Position numbers and translations under genes: made by a program. DNA of 64,000 nucleotides from NCBI GenBank assembly GCA_947172415.1, contig OX359193.1, forward strand, positions 2,722,501 to 2,786,500, in the 5' to 3' direction. The notes below the pieces were generated by a model. That model was given only the letters and a program-made list of their open reading frames with translations. It made no database searches and was not told the DNA's origin. Positions within the stretch are counted from its first letter, which is position 1; each line of letters opens with the position of its first letter. This document shows positions 46,446 to 58,089 of this stretch, one piece after another. Origin of the DNA: Chondrosia reniformis. Taxonomy: Eukaryota > Porifera > Demospongiae > Chondrillida > Chondrillidae.

Positions 46446-48407
46446 ATCGTTCTTAAATGATGGTCTTTTAACACCTTAACAGAGGTAAGAGTATTTTTTG
46501 CGCGGTTAAATCAAGTGCGAAATTAAGTTATGTGCTTTGGTAGTCACTCGCATATATAGCATAATTAAATACCACTCATACATTTATAGAATTACGGAAT
46601 CCTTCTTCAAAGGCTGTTTGACGTATCAAGTCATTTATAAAAGCTCTTTTGCTCATCATACGTCCCGGAAACACCGTACCCTAAATCGGAGCTACAACAA
46701 ACATGGTGACACCTGTGCGTAGGCGGATACCAATAGATATTCATTGTTCTTTTCCTAATTAAAAGTCGGATTAAAGTATTAATTTAAGATGAGTCTGAGG
46801 AAAAAGAAATGGAATCTAAAAGAAGAAATACGACTCTTTCAAATGGATAGATGTGCAGCTGAAACTTGGTGTCAACATTCACAGACCGACAGTTAAGTGT
46901 ACATTTCTGTAGGTTAAGATGAAGGTACTGTAAGGTTGTGGGAGGTGGACACTGGTTATTGTTCATCCCTAAATTATATCCAAAGAATTTCACAGAAAGG
47001 GGTAAGATTCTCTTTTAATTTATGTAGCTAAAGACCTTTGGTACAAGCTGTCCTTAGTATAGCAAGGGAACGTCTCCAAAGGAATTCACTGAAATGTCAA
47101 TTTGGAATGAAAATTTTCCACCATGATGAGACACGTTTTTGCATGTGAAATACAGGGATTATGGACGACTAATATTTACTGTGTCTAAATATTAATAGTG
47201 TTACCCTGTATGTCATTAGATGTAGAGATTGTTTGGTTGTTGTTTGATGACCAATCCCTTTCGAAAGTCTGGGTGTTTGGTAACTTTACAACTCCAGAAT
47301 ACTACACAGTGCTACTGATGAGGAGTGGTATTCTCCGAAAAGGCCTTCTAGCACATTGGTATAGTTGTGAATACGTATAGTCTACTGTTCTAATACTTTT
47401 CTTTTAGTACATATATAATTTGTAGTGAAATTAATATTATTTTTCTACAGATGCAGTATACTAAGCAGTTGATGTATCTAAAGCAAGAATCTTTTTGTAT
47501 GATTTTTATTTATCAATTTCATTTGTTAGGGAATTTTAATAAAATCATTGTAACTTTTTTGTTATAGAAAATGAAGTTACCCAACCTGCTTTAGTGTAAT
47601 CTTCATTACAGCATAAAACTACACTTCTCCTCCTTGACTACTAGTGACTTCTCTAGATTTCCAACTAATTTGTGTAGTTGTGTAGTATAGCCTTATTAAG
47701 CAAGGGTAAGAGTGGTTTACATATAATTTAACCATAAAGTAGTCTTTAAACTTTCCTATCCTGTTATGTGGGAAAGGTTTCTATAGAATGATTATATCGC
47801 AATAATAATGAAAACGATCTGATTAATAAAATGTAATAGAATAAATAGCTTAAAATATTAATAAAAAATGTTTGTACTTTATTTACGCTGTGTTAGATTT
47901 TTTATGTAACGACACAAAGGCTACTGATATGGCGTTAGTGCGTTAGAACAATTCACAAGCGGTACTTTCTATAGACAATTTGCTAATAAAACACAATATG
48001 TTCTTCGTATATATAGTCTGTATGTGATCAATGAATGTATAGCTGTGTTCATCATTTCAATGGCACTTAAATATATATATATATATATATATATGTGCGC
48101 AAGTGTGTGATGAAACTCACCGAAGAGGCACTCGGGCGCAGAAACATAGAATCATCGCAGAGAGTGTCATTGTGAGCTTTAGCACTAAAAACGCTGTTGA
48201 AAGAAGTAGCCTGTAGGCTCTTCCAAGATCTTTGACAGTAAAAGTCATCCTTACAGTATCGAAATGAAGGTTGTTATGGCAATACATATACCGCTAAATG
48301 AACGGTTTCACACACGACGCATCAATCATTCAGATTAAAATAAGGCCTTTGCACAGGCCTAGGTACAAAAGTTATTGGTGGAAACGAATTTATCCTTCAA
48401 CACAGCC
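46446..48407. other. No gene; dispersed repeat fragments
   Basis: About 46830-46920 has an R5 fragment (TTGGTGTCAACATTCACAGA). About 47308-47360 repeats TACTGATGAGGAGTGGTATT and the following CTCCGAAAAGGCCTT from 2.1 kb. A (TA)n run lies at 48068-48095. No coding motif is seen. Confidence 0.5.
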
Positions 48408-49039
48408 ATGTGCCCAGACGATCGCCAAGGGAAATTACTTCGCAGCTGGTTGCTTTGTCAATGTGTTACTATAACAACGTTTAAAGCAACATTCGAAAGA
48501 TTTGGATGGTAAGTCTCGGCAGGCTATAAAGTTCATGTCAGCGACTTTTGTGAATTTCTTTTATAATAATAATAATAATATTAATAACTGTAGTCAAAAA
48601 AGTTATATATGAGTTGAGGTCTTATAGCTACTTCCTTCATGCACTTTGATCTTTGTCTTCAGATCTTTGTATATTGAAAACTCCTCCTATTTTAAAATGT
48701 ACATATATGTATATATATATAAGGAATTATAACCCATGCATAAGGGCATATATATACTTCATGAAAAGTAGTAGGGCTGACGAGGATACTGGTGTGTCAT
48801 ACTTTTTAGGAGATTTAGCATGTAGAATAAATTAAATGTCTTTCATATATAGGAAGAGGAACTAAGGGATTTTGAAGATGAACTGGCGGAAGAAAAACCT
48901 CAACACCCACCAAAATCCCCACCCAAATCAAGGAAAAACCAAAAACCAAAACCCAAGAGAATTTGGAACCCCCAACCGAACCCCACTCCAAAACCCTACC
49001 CCAGCCTAAAGAGAGGGCTAGAGGGTAGACCTGCAGCAA
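48408..49039 (+). CDS. Candidate exons of an unidentified gene
   Basis: Two exon-like stretches lie on the same strand. The first (48408 to about 48509) starts at ATG (MCPDDRQGKLLRSWLLCQ) and ends at a GTAAGT donor. The second (48853-49039) lies between an ATATAG acceptor and a GTAAGG donor and stays open throughout; it is acidic at first (EEELRDFEDELAEE), then Pro/Lys-rich (PPKSPPKSRKNQKPKPKR). The two do not join in phase, so at least one exon between them is missing or the pairing is wrong. No family is recognised. The borders and biased composition of the second exon make it the better candidate. It could be a host exon or a transposon ORF. Confidence 0.3.
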
Positions 49040-50284
49040 GTAAGGGAATAGCAATAAAATACTGTAAATTTTATATCATTTTCTCTGTGTAACTGCCAAT
49101 TCTACAACTTTGGTTAGTGAGAATTACGTGACATTCATATAGCTTAAAACTGAACATTCATCTTTGCAGTCTACTGTAAAAGCGAAGGTTATGACCAAAG
49201 TGATAGTAGGTACCGCCAAAGGCTCATTTCGTGCGCCACATAAACTCCATATCGATTTATTAATTATTATTTATTTGTTTGTCTCATTTAACATGAGTTG
49301 ATGTTCAGTACTAACCAGAAAGCAAAGAGGGATGCCAAGACTTTGTTAGATAGTCTTTAATGCATATCCTCATAACCAAAAAATTAGTGAAGTCTTGCAC
49401 ACAGAAATGCTTCCATGCTATTGCCAACCATAATTATAGATTTAAAGAATGTCTACATCAACTAAGCACTGCACGAATACTACATAAAAACACATGGAGT
49501 CGTACATTATGTCATACACACTCGGGATAGGCTAAAGTGTTAAGCTACGTAGCCCTAGGCCTTCTAATAATTCATTCACGCTACTGATAAGGTTAGCTCT
49601 TTTTCGAATTAAAGTGTTTAGCTTGAGTAAACCTAACATTGTAATGAGTCGCTCAAAAGACTCGCACATAGAAACGCGTATCCATCCATTCCACACTTGG
49701 CTGCTAATAATGTTAGCTTGTAAGGTTTACACCTTTCAAGCTACACTCAACCCGACTTATAATGTTAAATAATTTAGACCGTAGCCTTAGGCATTCTAAT
49801 AATTCATTCACGCTAGTGATAAGCTTATCTCTTTCACAAATTGAAGTGTTTATAAACGTAACATTTTAATGAGTCGCTTAAAAGACTTGCAGATAGAAAC
49901 GCATCCGAAAATGTAGTTAAACTGTTTAATCTAGTGACTCACCGAAAGCTACACAAATAGACGACATACAACCCCACACCCTACCCTAACAGACTGTTTC
50001 AGAATACAGATTCTGTTAACTCAATTGCTGTAGTTTTACTCACCAAGTTCTATGTTCCTCCTATCACTTATCCAAGGCAGCCATCGGACAAACTTTGAAG
50101 CAGGTAAGCCCATTAAAATGTCGAGAGGGTACCAAAACAAAAATACACGGCTAGCACGCTTTTAGGCTACTACTTCGTCAACAGAATCTAATATGGTTAT
50201 ACAATGTACGTATGTACGTACATTTGTATATTCAAATACTCAAAATCCAAAATATGAAGCCATACAACGGAACCACAAAATGAT
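49040..50284. repeat. Long direct repeat of about 145 bp, otherwise no gene
   Basis: Positions about 49545-49690 and 49780-49920 are direct copies with many substitutions. They share CTAATAATTCATTCACGCTA and TAATGAGTCGCT. The rest holds only short ORFs. Confidence 0.6.
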
Positions 50285-50715
50285 AAAGGACTACTTTAGA
50301 TACACTTAGAACGCTTCTGCTAAGCTACAGTTGTACAATCTTAGACACGTAGAACAATTCTGTCAGGCTACATTCACACAAATTTAGATACACTTAGAAC
50401 GCCTCTTTCAAGCTACACTCATACAACTTCAGACACACTTAGAATGCCCCTGTCAAGCTACACTCATACAACTTTAGATACACTAAGAACCCCCTGTCAA
50501 GCTACACGTGTACAACTCTAGACACACGTAGAACTCCTCTGCTAAGTACAACTTTTGACACATGTAGAACGCCTCTGCTAAGCTACACTCGTACAACTGT
50601 AGACACAGGTAGAACGCCTCTGCTAAGCTACACTCGTACAACTCTCAGACACACGTGGAATAGTTCTATAAAGCTGCACTCATTCAAATTTAGATACACA
50701 TAGAACATCTTTGTT
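50285..50715. repeat. Minisatellite, about 45-bp unit
   Basis: About nine diverged tandem units with the pattern AAGCTACACTCRTACAACT then AGACACACNTAGAACGCCTC. The units near 50560-50640 are the most alike. It ends about 70 bp before the pogo-type element. Confidence 0.75.
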
Positions 50716-50785
50716 CAAAATTTGTACAAAATCAGTCCTACGGGCTGCACAGGTAGAATTAAATTAACAACTTAGCACTGACATA

Positions 50786-51150
50786 GAGTAAGTGATTGAA
50801 ATTCGGACACCAGGTCAAATCGGACACTTGTACAACAGCCTCTAAAGCCTAAACGAGGTTTCTTGTGCATGATCTCATACCCCGTGGTCCTGCTAATTTG
50901 CCGACCAACTTTGGTACGCTGAGCTTTAGCAACACGGGAGCAAAGCACAATTAACGATGATGTGAGGATATAGGGAACATCGGATATATTAAGTAAGTGT
51001 CGAACAAAAGGGTTTTTTTCTACTTAAGACTCACAAAATTGCTCTCCTTATACTTAAACTTATTTTCGCGATAGGAAACCAATTAAATGCCACGTGGGCA
51101 GTTAAGGTTGACTGGATGATGTCATTAAAATGGAGGGCGAAAATTGTCGA
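50786..51150 (+). repeat. Left TIR of the pogo-type element
   Basis: Inverted match to 54950-55297. Outer bases GAGTAAGTGATTGAAATTCG, flanked by TA. Confidence 0.85.
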
Positions 51151-52002
51151 TTAGGCTTCTAAGCTGAAAATTAACCTTTGACCTGTACCCAAGTTTCTTC
51201 GAGCATTTACTACTCATATGCAAAAGATTTGCATGCCTCCCTTACGGTTTTTTAAGTTTTTCATATGAAACGTTTCTGCTTGGTAGTTTAGTCCCAATTT
51301 TTTCTCACACTGCCTCTAATCATTTTGTTTAAATTGTCTAAATGTAGATCCTATGAAGACTGTTTGTTGCTGTTTGTCACAAGTTAAGTCAGAGAGGTGT
51401 CTATACTTGGTAGGTTAAAATTAGTCCTAATTGGTTCTTAACACTGCCTCTAATCACTAAATTTCACAACCCTTTCATTCAAGCATAAAAAGATTTTATA
51501 TAGGTTAATTCACAGCTCTTGATTGCAGGATAAAAAGTTTTATTTTATGCATGCACATGCAACCTCAAATTAAGCTTCACAATCAGTCTTTACATATTAT
51601 TTGCATTGTGGGAAAAGCTGCCTGATATATATTGCTAATTGTTGATCAGGGTCAAGAAACATCCACAAATGTATATCAATGAAATCACCTTTTCAGTATA
51701 ATTTCATAGTATAATGCTTCTAAACACAATTTAATATGCATAGAACACATTCTGTGAAAAGTAAGTCCCTCGAAATTGGGGAGCTACATGATATTACTAT
51801 GACTACGGAGCATGCATGTCATATGGTTAATTGTGACAACAGAAACGCGGGTGTTAAGGTTAATTCCCAGTCTGCGATTATCTTATTAATTTTACCAATA
51901 TTCTATGCAGTCCATGCACTATCTGATCATTACTATATTATACACATCATTGACAATTAAAACTCTGCCAAGGACTCAGCATTATACTGCATGCACTTTC
52001 AT
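51151..52002. other. 5' interior of the pogo-type element, no gene
   Basis: Non-coding sequence with the loose duplication CACTGCCTCTAATCA (about 51308 and 51452). One ORF at 51736-51960 shows no motif. Confidence 0.4.
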
Positions 52003-52372
52003 TTTTGGGGCGCCAGAGGCGCCCCTTTATTGTTTTCAAACATTTTGTTAATGTATGGCTTCCTGTTCCTGACCTTGTGTATATCTGTCACCAAAATGGC
52101 GGACGTTCGGCTGGCTTTCGTTTTCTAGCTTAAAACTAGCTTTCTCATCCTTAACTTCGAACATTAAACGAACGAAAAGGATTTAGAAACCACCTTTAGT
52201 AATACTATGTAACGTAAAGCCTGCGTAAAAATGTTTTCTATGAGATATAGCCTTGAAAAGTTAAAGGTAATTAAGCGATGACTGGATGCGGTTAAACGGA
52301 CATCTAAAAACTACGTATAAGCCAAGTGGTTCGAATTTGCTGGGGGCGCAAGGCGCCCCACGAGTTTTTTTA
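52003..52372 (+). repeat. R4 MITE-like repeat, copy 2
   Basis: The left end is GGGGCGCCAGAGGCGCCCC and the right end GGGGGCGCAAGGCGCCCCAC. Each is self-complementary, so both ends can form GC-rich hairpins. The body matches 4.13-4.38 kb and 60.8-61.0 kb. It is the only copy with both ends visible. Confidence 0.7.
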
Positions 52373-52410
52373 ACTCAAACTATTTGTTTGATTACACATT
52401 GGTTGTTTAG

Positions 52411-53430
52411 ATGTTACCTCTTAGCCAAAGAGTGCTGTATTCCAATTCTGCATGTGAAGTAGAGCTTAAGCCTCTATATGCGTTGCCATCTAGGCAAGGA
52501 CATTATAAAGCATGGATTTCCGAAAAGCTAGAGGGAGCTGTTAAGGCTGTTTGTTGCAATGGAGCCACTATACGACAAGCTGCCGAAGTCTATGGTATCC
52601 CAAAGAGTACCCTTGGTGACCGAATTAGTGGAAAGATACTTGGTGGTGGCACAAATTCAAGGTACCTAACTGATGATGAAGAACAGGAACTTGTGTCCTT
52701 TATCATTGGTTGTGCCACTATTAAGTATCAAAGATGGTGAAGGAGATTCTTGCGGTAGTTCAGCGGATTCTGGCAGCTTAAGGAACTTATCGTCCTATTT
52801 CTTTTGGTTGGTGGGAAGCCTTCAAAAAGAGGCACCCTAATCTCTCACTTAGGATCCCTACTTCCTTAGCAAAGCCAAGGGCAATGGCCTCAAACAAGGC
52901 TGTATTAGAAGAAACATTAGTAGAAAATAATCTGAAAGACAGTCCTTGGCAAATCTATAACATGGATGAAAGTGGTATGCCTCTTGCGCCTAAGCCTTTA
53001 AATACGATTCATGAAAAAGGAACAAAAAGTGCATTTGCCATGACATCTTCAACGAAGACCCAAATTACCATGTGTAAATGCTGCAGGGCAATGTTTGCCC
53101 CCCATGGTGATTTGGGATTGGAAGCAACTGAGACCTAAACTAACAATAGGAGAAGTACCTGGAACCATATATGGTCTTTCAGGGATAGGCTGGATGCACC
53201 AACACCTTTTTGAGAAGTGGTTCAAGAGGCATTTTTTGAGTTATACACCACCTGTAAGGCCATTACTCATCTTACTTGATGGCCATACCTCTCATTATTC
53301 CCCTGAGGCCATTACAATGGCCGCTGAGGAGCAGGTGCTGTTATTTGTCCTGCCTCCAAATACTACCCACTTGAGCCAACCATTGGATAAGAGGATATTT
53401 GGTCCATTAAACTTGGCTTGGAGTGACTGA
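52411..53430 (+). pseudogene. pogo-superfamily (Tigger/DDE_1) transposase relic
   Basis: The N-terminal helix-turn-helix reads GATIRQAAEVYGIPKSTLGD, followed by LTDDEEQELVSFI. After a frameshift near 52738 and a TAA near 52780 come the CENP-B-like stretch TYRPISFGWWEAFKKRHPNL and the DDE_1 domain: IYNMDESGMPLAP (first Asp), then after a shift near 53090 TIYGLSGIGWMHQHLFEKWF, LLILLDGHTSHYSPEA (second Asp), and LPPNTTHLSQPLDKRIFG (third Asp). The order and spacing are those of Tigger/pogo transposases, which cut TA sites. The catalytic residues survive but the frame does not. Confidence 0.9.
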
Positions 53431-53617
53431 TCTGAGAAAGAAAGTGTCCATCTCACCCAGCAACCCAAGTGGTGATGTGAAGGTCAAATCAAGTAAACAG
53501 AGCCTGAAACAAGAGAATGGTGTGACTAGCTATAGGAAAAGGCTGCATGGTGCATGTTAACTATACATGTGCATGTATTATATATCTATAGTATGTCTTT
53601 GTAACTCCTTTTTGTAG

Positions 53618-54660
53618 TTACTACAGAATCTGAAGTTGGCCTGATGGGTGTGACAAAGAAAAAGACTCCTTCCACCACCCTTACAGGTGGGCAGAATATC
53701 TGTACCAGAGGTGTTCTAAAACAGAAGAATGGTGTTGCCGGTAAGGAGAAAAACCTGCTTGCATATATATAAAGCATACAAAGCTTTTGTTTATATAATT
53801 GGATCGTGATCAAGTTATCAGTTCCTGAATGTATATATATACAATTTAGGTTTAGTGAGTTTTGTATAAAATGACCAGTTTCTGATAAATAATATAGATG
53901 TTGACCAGGAAGGTGAACTATATAAAGCTACAGCAATCGAGGTTTCATCTGAAACTGATGAAAATACATCAGCAACATGGTGGCAAAAGGATTTAGATTT
54001 GACATCACAGGAGTGAGAAATACTGCTTTCTCGGAAAGAATTAAATGATCGTATCATTAATGCAGGACAGAAGCTGTTGAAAAATCAGTTTAATCATATT
54101 CATGGGTTCCAAAGCACTCTTTTAGGATATTAGCTGAAATTTGAGCCAATATCAGTAAAGTTTGACAGTGTTCAGATATTTCATACAGGTATATGATTGA
54201 CTGTATATATGTGACATTGTGTAAATTATATACTCATGCATGCAGTCCTGCATTTTGTGTTATATATATTTTATATAGGAAGTATAAATCACTGGATTTG
54301 CATCTCAACAGTTGGTAGTAGAGGAATGATCCATGTTATGGACAGTCTAGAAACTTCTCTGCCCCTGAACAGAAAGACAGTTTTGCAAATTTGCAAAGCC
54401 TATTCTGTTGCTCCATCAAGTTCTCTGAAGGTCAAAAAGCTCTCAGTTCAGCAACAACAAGGTTCAGTGGACTGTGGGGTGTACTGCATTGTATATGCAA
54501 CCGAAACCTGCCTTGGAAATGATGTCAATTATAAACTTCTTTTCATCTGGTATGTCATCATGCACCCACCAAACTGCTATCTATTATTATATAAAGGTAT
54601 ATTAAAGGTTAGTAATGCAGTTTTCACACATGCATGCAGTGAGCCAAGGATACAGAGAAG
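53618..54660 (+). pseudogene. Ulp1-like (C48) cysteine protease relic inside the pogo-type element
   Basis: Exons with agreeing GT-AG borders: 53618-53740, 53898-54188 and 54279-54549, plus a short last exon. The second exon has WWQKDLDLTSQ, a TGA, then LSRKELNDRIINAGQKLLKN and FHIHGFQSTLLGY-like sequence with a TAG. The third has the protease core: NHWICISTVG (His), HVMDSLET (Asp), and QQQQGSVDCGVYCIVYATE (Gln, Cys). The LND, HW, DSL and QxxxxDCG pattern is that of C48 peptidases, which cleave SUMO-like or other ubiquitin-like tags. Two stops interrupt it. A third of the way downstream lies a basic tail in another frame. It follows the transposase on the same strand and lies within the same TIRs. 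Confidence 0.85.
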
Positions 54661-54949
54661 ATCAAGATAAAGAAACAGACAAAGTCTCCCAGGATCACTG
54701 GTGAAGGGTGGAATTCCCAGAAACGGCTGTCTGACCCAGTGGAGAAGAAGATGAAAGAAGGGAAAAGAGGGAAGAAAAGACTACTGTATCTTCATCTAAA
54801 GCTCTCTTTAGGTTTAGTTCCCCTATAGGCTCGTTTTACAGAATAGGCATATAGCATGTAGGAAAATGGTATCTTAGATTTTTCATATATCAACTACAGG
54901 TTGTTCCTCTCTAGCAAAATAGCTTATATATATATATGACTGTTGCAAA

Positions 54950-55297
54950 ACCTAAAACCGCTATATAATTGATAATTTTCGTCCTCCATATTAATGACGT
55001 CATCCAGTCAACCTTAACCGCCCACATGGCGTTAAATTGGTTTCCAAAACCTTTCTAAGTAGAAGAAAATCGCTTTTGTCCGACGCTTAGTTAATATGTC
55101 CGATGTTCCCTACATCTGGACATCGCCATTAATGGTGCTTTGCTCCGGTGTTGCTAAAGCTCAGCATACCAAAGTTGGTCGGCAAATTAGCAGGACCACG
55201 GGGTATGGAATCATGCACAAGAAAGCTCCTTTAGGCTTTAGAAGCAGTTGTACAAGTGTCCGATTTGACCTGGTGTCCGAATTTCCATCACTTACTC
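54950..55297 (-). repeat. Right TIR of the pogo-type element
   Basis: Inverted match to 50786-51150, ending GAAATTCGG-complement then CATCACTTACTC and TA. Confidence 0.85.
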
Positions 55298-55384
55298 TAG
55301 GTTACACAGATAGTAGACATTAGAACGTCTTTCTAGACTGACATAGGCCTAGTATTACAGCACTTACTTAAATCAAAAGAGGAT

Positions 55385-56250
55385 TCATAGATCAAACTCG
55401 TACCACGTTTCTAACAAACTCTCCGTTTGGTAGAAAACGGAGGACAAAGTCTGCATATAAAATGCCATTAGACTATAGAAAACCTATAGGAAATTTATAT
55501 TGAAACCAAGTGTTATATTATTAAAAATTATCAATTGTTCAGATCACTGTGAAACCGGCATATATCATGGTACATGTGTATGACAAACGTCTGGCGAAGT
55601 TTTGCTTAATTTATTGTTGCGAAATAATCAAGATATAATGAAGAATGCGAGGTTGCAATTGCGCAATCTGGTGATGTATTGTGATGTTCCTCTAGTGCGT
55701 CACCAACACCTTGGTATGGTATTCACATAAACAACAGGGTTAGAGACAATTTGGTAACTTGCACACAGGGACATAAAGGCCAGGGCCTTTAATTTATTTC
55801 ATGAGCAATGTCCCTTGTGTGCAAGTTACCAAATTGTCTCTAACCCTGTTGTTTAGGTGAATGCATGCAAGCAACCAATGGTACTCCTAGCTCACACTCA
55901 AGGCAAGTTAAATCTGCAATGATTATTGGCTGAGACCCCCTGCATGAGACTGGAATGTTTGCTGATAATGGCATGCAGATGCATCATCTTCAGGCTATAC
56001 TAAGGTGTGAAAAGGTAATTGGAAGGCCATATGTTTAACCTTATATGATCTGTAGAGACTACTACCCTGTATGCAGAAGTTGAGAATTTCAGTGTGGCTA
56101 AAGTCTTGTAGCGTTTAATATACACGATTGTGATTATTTTGAGAGTCATTTGCATCCGTATTATATTATATACCTCAGTGTAATTCTCTTGGGAGTCACT
56201 TGTATCCATGTATAAATTTGTAACTTGCGCTGAGTAGTACTTGATTGTAT
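55385..56250 (-). repeat. R1 (55385-55722) joined to R2 (55725-56250)
   Basis: R1 is inverted relative to the 32.4-kb copy and includes the GVGDALEEHHNTSPD stretch. R2 has both arms, around a centre with AAGGCCAGGGCCTTTAA near 55785. The right arm carries AGGTGTGAAAAGGTAATTGG. Confidence 0.75.
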
Positions 56251-56341
56251 TTAAACATGCATAATATATAACACTCCTTATTCCTACACATGGACAATTA
56301 TATATATATATATATTTGTATATAGATATAATGGATATGTT

Positions 56342-56485
56342 CAAACATGGATGAATGTGTACATAAATATACAGTTGAATCTATCGAATATTCACTATAC
56401 TGGAATATTCACTATACTGAATACAAACATGGATGAATGTGTACATAAATATACAGTTGAATCTATCGAATATTCACTATACTGA
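56342..56485. repeat. Tandem duplication of about 82 bp
   Basis: CAAACATGGATGAATGTGTA and the following 42 bp occur twice without visible change. The inner piece GAATATTCACTATACTG is present an additional time. Confidence 0.85.
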
Positions 56486-56639
56486 ATGTATATTGTAATT
56501 GCACTGTATATAAAAGTATACTTTTGCTGGCGCTAGCAATATACTGAGAGATTGACTATAGGTACTGTATGAGCTTGCAGCACGCATATTTATCCAAATC
56601 CACCCCTACGTATCCAATTACACTCCTGCATACGCATGT

Positions 56640-57150
56640 ACACACATGGATAGGTAAAAATATTAACAGAAAACAAAAGAAGAGATGACAGAGCTTAAAG
56701 TACCAAAGTTTTACTACGGTCGTCAAAACGAATGTATTTTATTTATTTTACATCAATATACAGCAACAATTCTGGCTTAAATTTAACATGAACGTATACA
56801 AATACGCTTTATCAAACCTTCGCTACAACTCGCTTATTCCGTAGCTCCTATTAATATACATAAATAAATAAATAAATAAATAATATAAATAATTCATATG
56901 GCTCCAGGAAAGGACCTAGCAAGAGAATGGGCATAGTCTCATAAAGTTTAGGGTATATATAATAGTCATTTTAAATTAAGGGATTCTTTATTTAGGTCTC
57001 TGTTTGGTAGAAAACGGAGGACAAAGTCTGCATATAAAATGCCATAGGACTAGAGAAAACATATAGGAAATTTATATTTAAACCAAGTGTTATATTGATA
57101 AAATTTATCAATTCAGATCACTGTGAAACCGACATATATACTTGGACCTC
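56640..57150. repeat. R1 fragments in opposite orientations
   Basis: 56640-56840 matches the R1 head on the plus strand. 56850-57150 matches the R1 tail (CCGTTTTCTACC, CCTATAGG region) on the minus strand. An (AAAT)n run at 56858-56885 separates them. Confidence 0.7.
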
Positions 57151-57294
57151 ATAAATTTGTAACTGTAACTGTAGTACTTGATTGCAATTTTAATATATTA
57201 TATATTTGCCAGTAACTTTCACTGTGTAGTGTACTTGAGTGTAATTAGCCAGCAAATAACTATATATATATATAGATAGATAGTCTAATATAAT

Positions 57295-57800
57295 AGTACT
57301 ACACAGTACAAGTTACAAATTTAAGAAGTCCAAGTGACTACACAATATTAAAATTACAATCAAGTACTAGCTACACATGCAGTGCAAGTTACAATTTAAA
57401 GGAGATCCAAGCGACCCCTAGGATAATCAGTATTTTAAACAGTACAATACTTTAGTGACACTGTTGCAGGCTTTAAAATCCTCAGCTACTACATAGAGAG
57501 TAGTAGTTGATACAGATCATCCAATGCAAGGTAGAACACATGGCCTACCAAATACCTTTTCACACCTTAGTATAGACGGAAGATGATGCATCTGCATGCC
57601 ATATATATCAACAAAGGTTCCAGTCTTAAAGGGTACTCAGCTAAAAATCACAGCAGATTTGATTTGCCTTGTGAGGGAGCTAAGAATACTGACGGTTGGT
57701 TGCATGCATTCGCGTAATCAACAGGGAGACCATTTTGTAACTTGGACACAAGGGACATCATATGACATACATATAAAAAGGCCTTGGCCTTTTATGTTCT
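57295..57800 (+). repeat. R2 repeat, partial copy
   Basis: Left half of R2 up to the centre (AAAAGGCCTTGGCCTTTT). The right arm is mostly missing. Confidence 0.75.
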
Positions 57801-58089
57801 TGTGTATATTTACTTATATGTATGCCAGTAACTTTCACCACTAGTATATTTAAATTTGTAACTTGTACTGTGTAGTACTTGATTGTAATTTCAATATTTT
57901 ATATATTTGCCCGTAACTTTCACTGTGGAGTACTTGATTGTAATTTCAATATTTTATATATTTGCCAGCAACTTTCACTTTGTAGTGTACTTGAGTGTAA
58001 TTAGCCAGCAAATAACTTCACTATATAATTAAACATTCACTATGAGCAATTTCGTTATGAGATTCTACTGTACATGTATGTACACATGA

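Larger units (their letters stand above)
50786..55297 (+). mobile_element. pogo-type element with C48 protease
   Basis: Inverted repeats of about 350 bp (about 50786-51150 and 54950-55297) begin GAGTAAGTGAT. TA lies directly outside at both ends (50784-50785 and 55298-55299), the Tc1/mariner/pogo target duplication. Inside, on the plus strand, come a pogo DDD transposase relic and then a Ulp1-like protease relic. An R4 MITE (52.0-52.4 kb) sits between the left TIR and the transposase. The TIR arms share AAATTCGGACACCAGGTCAA, GACCACGGGGTATGG-type sequence and the CGGATATATTAA/TTAATATGTCCG region, with several indels. Confidence 0.85.

Noticed and set aside
48815..49054. Minus-strand hydrophobic ORF that could be a membrane protein
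   Set aside because: It is the complement of a Pro/Lys-rich open stretch with splice sites on the plus strand; the hydrophobicity is a by-product of that composition.
50285..50715. Regular tandem repeats, CRISPR-like at first sight
   Set aside because: The units of about 45 bp are contiguous with no unique spacers, there are no cas genes, and the context is a eukaryotic genome. It is a minisatellite.
52330..52345. GGTTCGAATTT as a tRNA B box
   Set aside because: There is no matching A box or cloverleaf around it. No tRNA could be supported anywhere in the window.
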